The translations under genes and the position numbers were made by a program. DNA of 64,000 nt from Cryobacterium sp. SO2 (lineage in GTDB: Bacteria; Actinomycetota; Actinomycetes; Actinomycetales; Microbacteriaceae). Under the pieces are notes generated by a model that was given only the letters and a program-made list of their open reading frames with translations, was not told where the DNA came from and did not search any database. Position 1 is the stretch's first letter. Every line of letters begins with the position of its first letter. The DNA lies in the NCBI RefSeq assembly GCF_026151165.2, contig NZ_CP117849.1, forward strand, positions 2,976,001-3,040,000, written 5' to 3'. Positions 58,514 through 64,000 of this stretch are shown piece by piece.

Positions 58514-58957
58514 ATGGCCATGAACTACGATCCCTTCCGCGAACTGGACCGTGTCGCCGGAGCCCTGATGGATGTGCGCGGCCCGCGCCTGATGCCGATG
58601 GACCTCTACCGGTCCGGTGACGTGTACGTGCTGAACGCCGACATGCCCGGCATCGACCCCGGCTCGGTCGACATCGACGTGGACGGCCAGCTGCTCACCA
58701 TCCGGGGCGAACGCACCCTCGCCAATCACGACAACGTGAAGTGGCTCACCCGGGAACGCACGGCTGGGTCGTTCCTGCGCCAGTTGAACCTCGGCCAGGG
58801 CATCGACCTCGACAACATCAGCGCCACGTATAACAACGGGGTGCTGTCGGTCACCATCCCGGTGACCGAGGCCGCGAAGCCGCGCAAGATCGAGGTCAGC
58901 ACCGAAAAGCAGGAGACCGTGACGGTGAAGGAAGGCGAGAAGCACCTGGGGAAGTAG
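58514..58957 (+). CDS. Hsp20-family small heat-shock protein
   Basis: 147 aa. Alpha-crystallin domain (about residues 30-120): PMDLYRSGDVYVLNADMPGIDPGSVDIDVDG and NNGVLSVTIPV with the conserved GVL motif. The C-terminal extension lacks an I-x-I motif, with IEV in its place. It binds unfolding proteins and prevents aggregation. A HAIR element upstream points to HspR repression and heat or stress induction. A terminator follows at 58991. Confidence 0.93.
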   Translation: MAMNYDPFRELDRVAGALMDVRGPRLMPMDLYRSGDVYVLNADMPGIDPGSVDIDVDGQLLTIRGERTLANHDNVKWLTRERTAGSFLRQLNLGQGIDLDNISATYNNGVLSVTIPVTEAAKPRKIEVSTEKQETVTVKEGEKHLGK

Positions 58958-58990
58958 TGCGACGGACCACGACGTGAACCGACACGAGCA

Positions 58991-59030
58991 CAGGATCCGG
59001 AGGGAATTTCCCTTCGGGTCCTGTCTTTTC
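58991..59030 (+). terminator. rho-independent terminator after hsp20
   Basis: AGGATCCGGAGGGAA pairs with TTCCCTTCGGGTCCT with small bulges, followed by GTCTTTTC. It lies 34 bp after the Hsp20 stop codon, before the phosphodiesterase gene on the same strand. Confidence 0.85.
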
Positions 59031-59135
59031 GCGTGTTGTACACGGTATGTTCATAATTCTCTGATCGACTTGTTTTTGTAGCACCCGCAGCGTAATCCCC
59101 GTAAAGTGCATTAGTACCAAACGAATGGAAGCTCC

Positions 59136-60074
59136 GTGAGCATTCGAACGGCCGAATACCCCAGGCCGGATTATTTCCTTCTCCACCTCAGCGACACGCA
59201 CCTGCTTGCGGACGGTAACCGTCTCTACGGAAGCGTGGACAGTGCCGCACACGTCGAACGGCTGTTCGCGGACGTCGAGGCGTCCGGCGGTAAGCCAGAC
59301 GCGATCATCATCACCGGCGACCTCGCCGACAAGGGTGAGCCTCACGCCTACGCGCAGTTGCGCGGCATCGTCGAACCCGCAGCGGAACGCCTCGGCGCCA
59401 AAGTGCTCTGGGTGATGGGCAACCACGACAACCGGGCGAACTTCCGCACCGAGCTTCTCGGCCAGGAGCCCAGCCTGGCGCCGATCGACCACGTCGACTA
59501 TGTCGGCGGGCTGCGGATCGTCACCTTCGACACCACGGTTCCGGGCAGCCACTACGGCGAGATCTCCGAGCGCCAGCTCGAGTGGCTCAGCGAACAGCTC
59601 AGCTTCCCGGCGCCGGACGGCACCATCCTGGCCATGCACCACCCGCCCGTGCCGAGCATGCTCGACCTGTCGGTGGCGGTGGAGCTGCGCGACCAGGCCA
59701 GCCTCGCGCAGGTGCTCCGCGGCACGGATGTGCGCAGCATCCTGGCCGGACACCTGCACTACTCGTCCACCGCCACGTTCGCCGGCATCCCCGTGTCTGT
59801 CGCCTCGGCGACCTGCTACACGCAGGACCTCAATGTGCCGGTCGGCGGCACCCGCGGCCGTGACGGCGCCCGGGCATTCAACCTCGTGCACGTCTACGCC
59901 GACACCGTGCTGCACTCGGTGGTGCCGCTGGGCGAATTCGAACCGCTGGACTACATCGACGCGGCCGAAAGCGCCCGGCGACTGGCCGCTTCCGGCATCG
60001 AGATCATGCCTGCTGGTTCTCTCCCCGCGTACCGCGAGCCGCCAATGACCAGGCCGATCCCGGTTCTGCGATAA
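59136..60074 (+). CDS. class III cyclic nucleotide phosphodiesterase-like metallophosphoesterase (CpdA/Rv0805 type)
   Basis: 312 aa. Metal-binding motifs in order: SDTHLL (Asp20, His22), GDLADKG (Asp62), GNHDN (95-99), MHHPP and GHLHYSSTA. It matches the length and spacing of CpdA and M. tuberculosis Rv0805, which hydrolyse 3',5'-cAMP or 2',3'-cNMPs. GTG start at 59136. Its last 71 bp overlap the end of the convergent Stealth gene, so their mRNAs are antisense there. The C-terminal tail (residues 285-312) is Pro/Arg-rich. Confidence 0.9.
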   Translation: MSIRTAEYPRPDYFLLHLSDTHLLADGNRLYGSVDSAAHVERLFADVEASGGKPDAIIITGDLADKGEPHAYAQLRGIVEPAAERLGAKVLWVMGNHDNRANFRTELLGQEPSLAPIDHVDYVGGLRIVTFDTTVPGSHYGEISERQLEWLSEQLSFPAPDGTILAMHHPPVPSMLDLSVAVELRDQASLAQVLRGTDVRSILAGHLHYSSTATFAGIPVSVASATCYTQDLNVPVGGTRGRDGARAFNLVHVYADTVLHSVVPLGEFEPLDYIDAAESARRLAASGIEIMPAGSLPAYREPPMTRPIPVLR

Positions 60075-61833
60075 CGTCGCCGTTCATCAAGCCTGAACCG
60101 GTTCCGAGGGCACTCTCGATGAGGGTGTCCTCGCCGTGCTGGGTCTCGGCGATGACGGCTTCGCGTTCCCACGGGGCCACGATCGGGAAGTAGCGCTCGA
60201 GGAAGTCGGTGACCGCCTCGGTGCGCACCTCGTCGCTGATCTCGGGGAAGCTGCCGTCGTTGAGGCAGAACATGTCCTGGTCGCGGCGCTTGAGCAGCTT
60301 GTTCATCTGGCGCAGGGCCAGCTTGAGGGTGGTCTCCACGTAGAGCGAGCGGGCCTGGGTCTGCTCAACGGCCCGTCCGGTGGCGAGCGCGTAGTAGTGG
60401 TACAGCGAGTTGGTCACCGAGATGTCGGTGGCCGAACGGAACCGGCTGGCCATGGTGCGCTTGAAGTCCTCGGGGAACTCGGCCTCGAGGTCGAACATGA
60501 CGCTCTTCCGCAACGGCGCCGGGGTGTGCTCGAGGTGTCGGGTGGTGACCTTGCCGAACCGTTCGCGCAGCAGGGCACGGTTCACCCGGGCGGCGTTCTC
60601 GAATCCGCTGCGGCTCGGGTCGTTGTCGCCCAGGCCGATGCGGGTGGCCGCCTCGACGAACTTGGTGATGCCGCCGGGCGAGTAGAACAGCTCGGGGCCC
60701 ACCGGGCGGCCGAAGAACATGTCGTCGTTCGAGTAGATGAAGTGCTCGGCGATCCCCGGGATGTGGTGCAGCTGGCTCTCCACGGCGTGCGAGTTGTGGG
60801 TGGGCAGCACGGAGACATCCGGGAAGAAGTCTTCGCTGTTCATGATGGTCACCCGCGGGTGGTCCACCAGCCACTCTGGGGCCGGCGAGTCGGTGGCGAT
60901 GAAGATGCGACGCACCCAGGGCGCGAACATGTAGACGCTGCGCAGCGCGTACTTGAGTTCGTCGATCTGCCGGAAGCGGGCTTCCGACTCGTCGCCGGAG
61001 CCGACGACGTAGGACTTCATGCGCGCGGCGCGAGCCTTCTGGAAGTCGGAGGACGAGCCGTCGACCCAGGAGAAGACCAGGTCGATGTCGAAGCTGATGT
61101 CGCTGACGAGGTCGTCGAACATGTTCTGCAGGGTGCGCCAGGTGCGGCCGAAGAGTTCGACCGTGGTCTCGCGGGCCTCGGCGCGGGGCAGTCGCCGGCG
61201 CATCAGGGCGTTTTCGACGGGCGCGACGATTTCGTCTTCGCCGAACCGCCACAGTTCGAGCTGGAACGCCGTTTCGGCGCCGTAGCGGAGCCGGCCGATG
61301 GGTTCGATGCGCGGCTGGTAGACACGGAAGACGTCGGAGGTGCGCAGGACGGCGAGGGCGCCGTCGGCGGCGAGGACCGGCCGGGCGGGTTCGCCGTCGA
61401 GCGGCTTGAGGTAGAAGGGGGTGTTGGCGAACGCGTCGGCGAGCACCCGGCTGATCTTCTTGCGGCGCTTGCGGTTGACGGCGATGACGGGGCGGTCGTG
61501 GTCGCCGCGCACCAGCAGATAGTCGATGCCGGCGGCGTCGAGGGCCTCCGCCAGGGCGAGGAGGTCGCTGACCCGGGATTCGTGCGGGGTGAAGTGGCCG
61601 TTGATCAGGGCGATCTCGCCCTTGCGCACAACAACGTCGTCGCGGTCGAACCGGCGAGTGCGGTCGTCGAGGGTGAGCAGCACCAGCTCGGGTTCGCTGC
61701 TCAGCGAGAGGATGGGCATGGACGCGGTGTCCGGGGCCGGTTCGTCGACCTGGGTCGGTGCGGCCTCGGAGAAGCCACTGCCGGCAGCGGTGCGGGAGTG
61801 TCGGGTGGAGTCGGTGCGGTCAAAGCGTGCCAT
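60004..61833 (-). CDS. Stealth-family sugar-phosphate transferase
   Basis: 609 aa from the ATG at 61833 (AAGGAGGACC). Conserved regions in order: CR1 [18 protein letters not shown]2 [23 protein letters not shown]3 [28 protein letters not shown]4 [10 protein letters not shown] unique N-terminal ~200 residues precede CR1. Stealth proteins transfer sugar-1-phosphates to make phosphodiester-linked capsules or cell-wall polymers. The 3' end overlaps the phosphodiesterase gene (60004-60074). It stands without other cell-wall genes. Confidence 0.9.
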   Translation of the reverse strand: MARFDRTDSTRHSRTAAGSGFSEAAPTQVDEPAPDTASMPILSLSSEPELVLLTLDDRTRRFDRDDVVVRKGEIALINGHFTPHESRVSDLLALAEALDAAGIDYLLVRGDHDRPVIAVNRKRRKKISRVLADAFANTPFYLKPLDGEPARPVLAADGALAVLRTSDVFRVYQPRIEPIGRLRYGAETAFQLELWRFGEDEIVAPVENALMRRRLPRAEARETTVELFGRTWRTLQNMFDDLVSDISFDIDLVFSWVDGSSSDFQKARAARMKSYVVGSGDESEARFRQIDELKYALRSVYMFAPWVRRIFIATDSPAPEWLVDHPRVTIMNSEDFFPDVSVLPTHNSHAVESQLHHIPGIAEHFIYSNDDMFFGRPVGPELFYSPGGITKFVEAATRIGLGDNDPSRSGFENAARVNRALLRERFGKVTTRHLEHTPAPLRKSVMFDLEAEFPEDFKRTMASRFRSATDISVTNSLYHYYALATGRAVEQTQARSLYVETTLKLALRQMNKLLKRRDQDMFCLNDGSFPEISDEVRTEAVTDFLERYFPIVAPWEREAVIAETQHGEDTLIESALGTGSGLMNGDVIAEPGSAWSLAARGTRGENQQA

Positions 61834-62178
61834 GGTCCTCCTTGGAGCAATTGCGTGGAGCGGTAACGGGTGCAGGGCGGCTGCGGGGCGAGAGCGGCTG
61901 GTACGTGGCGATTCAGAAGGTGGAACTCCGCGTAGCGGGCAGCAGTGCGCCAGGCCCCGGAGTATGCGCCCGGGTCGCCCGGGCATCCACGCACTGGTCC
62001 AGACCGGGCGTGGAGCCCGCGGGTAACAGTGTCGTTAGTCCTAGTGTACGACGCCGCGGGGGTCGGCTCGTGACCGGCGCGGGTGCGTCGTGTCGCACCG
62101 ACACGACCGGATGCGCCCGGCCGGGCCGCCCGAGCCGCGCAGCATTGTGCAGGGCGGCTGGTTCGACGCCGGATTCCG
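61834..62178. other. 345-bp gap without an evident gene
   Basis: Holds the ribosome site of the Stealth gene on its left edge and ends at the DUF1761 stop. A short palindromic patch (GGGTAACAGTG...) near 62020 is weak. No dispersed repeat and no coding frame were seen. Confidence 0.4.
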
Positions 62179-62607
62179 TCAGGCGGCGCCGATGCCGAAC
62201 AGGCCGATGATCAGCGCCATCACCAGGATCGTGACGAGCTCGTGGGCGAGGTTGAGCGCGGTGAGGCCCCACGGCCGGCGGTCGAAGGCGTCGTGGGTGA
62301 TCATCCGGGCGGCAGTGAACCCGGCCCAGAGAATGAGACCGGTGAGCAGGGTGTTGCCCAGGAAGTTGCCGCCGTAGAAGTTCTGCGCGATGGCCGCGGC
62401 GCCGGCGAGCACCCACGCGGTGATGAAGCTCACGATGACCGTCACCACGATGGCCCGGGTGGCACCGGCCTGCAGGCTCTCGTCGGTGTGCCCGGCCACC
62501 CGCATCCAGTACCGGCCGAACACCGCTTTGGCGTACCAGATCGCGCCGATCACCATGCTCGACGCCGTGGCCAGCAGCACGGCCCAGATGTTCACTTCGG
62601 GGATCAT
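62179..62607 (-). CDS. DUF1761 membrane protein
   Basis: 142 aa with four membrane helices. The N-terminus IPEVNIWAVLLATASSMVIGAIWYAKAVFGRYWMRVAG is the hallmark of DUF1761 (conserved IWY and FG residues), followed by GLILWAGFTAARMITHDAFDRRPW. ATG at 62607 after GGAGACC. Function unknown in the family. A 66-bp palindrome lies 80 bp upstream. Confidence 0.88.
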   Translation of the reverse strand: MIPEVNIWAVLLATASSMVIGAIWYAKAVFGRYWMRVAGHTDESLQAGATRAIVVTVIVSFITAWVLAGAAAIAQNFYGGNFLGNTLLTGLILWAGFTAARMITHDAFDRRPWGLTALNLAHELVTILVMALIIGLFGIGAA

Positions 62608-62686
62608 GACGGTCTCCTTCCGCCGGCGGCGGTGCCGGGTGTGCTCCGATGCTAGCGCCGTCGGCCCCCGGCGGCAGCGGCTGCGC

Positions 62687-62752
62687 AACTGTTCCCGTTC
62701 CGGACAAATGCACCCGGTGTGCCGGGTGCAAATGTCCGCTCGGGACACAGTT
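62687..62752. repeat. 66-bp palindromic element, copy 9
   Basis: Outer arms AACTGTT/CACAGTT. Left inner arm CGGACAAATGCACCCGG, right arm CCGGGTGCAAATGTCCG: the outer parts pair fully, with an AAA/AAA clash in the middle as in copies 2 and 7. It lies between the DUF1761 gene start and the YyaL-type gene end. Confidence 0.88.
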
Positions 62753-62789
62753 GCGGCCGCGGTGGGCGGCGCGGGAGGACGGGCGGCGG

Positions 62790-64000
62790 TCAGGCGAGGG
62801 CTGCGGGGTCGGTCGTGGGCAGGCGGCAGACGAAGTCGTGACAGAGGTAGGCGGTGGGCAGGCCGTCACGGGTGCTGCGCTCGGCGAAGAGCTCGAAGCC
62901 GGCCGCGGCGAAGGCGGCGCCCTGCTCCTCGGTGACCACGGCCACCAGGCCGAGGCGGCGGCGGGCCGCGTCGACGAGGGCGGCGCTGTCGGATGCGACG
63001 CTGTCGGATGCGGCGCTGTCGGATGCGGCGCTGTCGGATGCGGCGCTGTCGACGGCTGGGAGATCCGGGGCGGGGATGACCACCACGAGTTGCTCCACCG
63101 GCGAGGTGAGCGTGTTGACCAGCCGGAGGGCGGCGCCGAACGCGAGCGGGTTGGTGTTGCCCGCACCCACCAGGCGCACCATCCCGGCGGTGGCCGCCTC
63201 CCTGTACCGGGCGGCGCCGGTGAGCAGGTAGAGGCGCCAGGCCGCTGCCGCGATGGCCGAGAGCCCGGACGGGTACGCGCCCTCAGAAGGGTCGGTCGAC
63301 AGGGCTAGGCCCTGGCCGGTGAGCACCGGGTCTGCGCCCTCCGGCGGGACGAAGGCCACGTCGGGCGAGGCCGTGTCGACGGAGGCCACATCGGCGTTGG
63401 GGAGGGTGCGGTCGATCAGGTCCCGCGCCGCCTCCGCGTAACGCACCTCGCCCGTGGCCGTGGCGAGCTCGAGCAGACCGCCGGCGAACATGCCGTAGTC
63501 CTCGAGGGTTGCGACGGCGGGCGACAGTCTGGCCCCGATGGAGGCGCGCACCAGGGCGCCGTCGCCCCGGCGGTGCAGAGTGAGCAGCCGGTCGGCGGCG
63601 CGGCGGGCCAGGGCCAGCGCGGTGTCGTCGGCGAAGGCCAGCCCGGCGCCGGCAAGCGCCCCGATTGCCAGGCCGTTCCAACCGGTGAGCACCTTCGCGT
63701 CGAGGGCCGGCGGCGCCTGGTCGCGGCGGGCGTCTTCGTCCAGGGCGTAGTAGCCGCCCTCCACCCGCACGCCGTCGACGGTGCTCTCGGAGTCCTGGGC
63801 GCTGGCGAAGCCACCGTCGGGCAGCTGCAGCACCTCACCGAGGAACCGCACCAGCCCCTCGGCCACGAGGCGGGCCCAGCGTTCGCCGGTGAGCATCCAC
63901 GCCCGGGTATAGAGGTCGAGCAGTTGGGCGTTGTCGTAGAGCATGCGCTCGTAGTGTGGGTCGCTCCAGTCCCGGTTGACCGCGTAGCGGAAGAAGCCGC
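62790..64000 (-). CDS. YyaL/DUF255-type thioredoxin-domain protein, N-terminus beyond the window
   Basis: The last 403 codons of a protein that continues past 64000. From the right edge it reads GFFRYAVNRDWSDPHYERMLYDNAQLLDLY, then GGFASAQDSE, KVLTGWNGLAIGAL and YLCHDFVCRLP, the (alpha/alpha)6 barrel and C-terminal CxxC-like end of YyaL/spermatogenesis-associated 20 proteins; the thioredoxin domain would lie outside. A repeat-coded Ala-Ser-Asp tract (ASDSAASDSAASDS) interrupts a loop near the C-terminus. Role in the cell unclear. Confidence 0.88.
   Translation of the reverse strand, partial: GFFRYAVNRDWSDPHYERMLYDNAQLLDLYTRAWMLTGERWARLVAEGLVRFLGEVLQLPDGGFASAQDSESTVDGVRVEGGYYALDEDARRDQAPPALDAKVLTGWNGLAIGALAGAGLAFADDTALALARRAADRLLTLHRRGDGALVRASIGARLSPAVATLEDYGMFAGGLLELATATGEVRYAEAARDLIDRTLPNADVASVDTASPDVAFVPPEGADPVLTGQGLALSTDPSEGAYPSGLSAIAAAAWRLYLLTGAARYREAATAGMVRLVGAGNTNPLAFGAALRLVNTLTSPVEQLVVVIPAPDLPAVDSAASDSAASDSAASDSVASDSAALVDAARRRLGLVAVVTEEQGAAFAAAGFELFAERSTRDGLPTAYLCHDFVCRLPTTDPAALA
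62985..63053. repeat. 15-bp in-frame tandem repeat
   Basis: GCTGTCGGATGCGGC repeats four times from 62985 (plus a partial unit), coding a five-residue ASDSA period in the YyaL-type protein. Copies are almost identical, indicating recent expansion. Length can change in steps of five residues without a frameshift. Confidence 0.88.

Noticed and set aside
1..64000. tRNA, rRNA, prophage or plasmid origin
   Set aside because: No cloverleaf, rRNA stretch, integrase, capsid, terminase or replication-initiator gene was seen on either strand.

Overview
High-GC actinobacterial chromosome, most likely a member of the Microbacteriaceae (Cryobacterium- or Leifsonia-like). This rests on GC-rich coding with many GTG starts, dense use of GGATGC/GCATCC, the dispersed repeat that translates as LVELVETP, and a type III PKS/methyltransferase/hydroxylase operon. 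No rRNA, tRNA, CRISPR array, transposase or phage gene was found. All function calls come from reading motifs, without database searches.

Layout. 1-3.3 kb: truncated L-asparaginase, a GntR regulator and a divergent MFS transporter with two operator-like palindromes. 3.4-5.1 kb: a repeat island with two arrays of 73-bp hairpin units around a small two-gene unit. 5.2-6.4 kb: two coupled flavin reductases. 6.8-11.1 kb: glycosyltransferase, lipoprotein with a G11 tract as its Shine-Dalgarno, YCII-like protein, hydrolase, ArsM. 11.3-21.8 kb: a minus-strand catabolic block (cluster A) with LacI regulator, ribose-type ABC transporter, RutA-type pyrimidine oxygenase, amidase, DHA2 transporter and RutB-like amidohydrolase. 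22-25 kb: an orphan gene and a divergent PNPOx-like/MocR pair. 25.4-33.5 kb: a tightly coupled plus-strand operon (cluster B) of flavin reductase, NitT/TauT-type ABC transporter, a second RutA-like oxygenase with a changed pocket residue, a RutB-like hydrolase, an NtaA/DszA-family monooxygenase and an MFS transporter. 33.7-36.5 kb: a two-component system and a PepSY protein sharing direct-repeat boxes. 38.8-47.7 kb: galactoside utilisation (GH36, ABC transporter, GH42, LacI with two operators). 47.8-53.8 kb: small housekeeping genes, an amine oxidase whose domains look circularly permuted, and a methyltransferase. 53.9-57.9 kb: phenolic-lipid operon and PAP2 phosphatase. 58-64 kb: Hsp20 under a HAIR element, cNMP-type phosphodiesterase, Stealth phosphotransferase, DUF1761 protein and a truncated YyaL-type protein.

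The two Rut-like clusters repeat one logic: import a compound, open a ring or C-N bond with a reduced-flavin oxygenase, hydrolyse the product with an isochorismatase-fold amidohydrolase. Cluster A keeps the uracil-pocket residues of RutA. Cluster B replaces one of them and adds an NtaA-type enzyme, so it probably degrades another heterocycle or N/S compound and is the best candidate for an undescribed pathway.

The non-coding space is unusually structured. Nine copies of an imperfect palindrome, every one exactly 66 bp, sit between genes. There are also 73-bp hairpin arrays, a 184-bp higher-order array and six CTGGTCGAG-type palindromes, one of them in frame inside a transporter gene.
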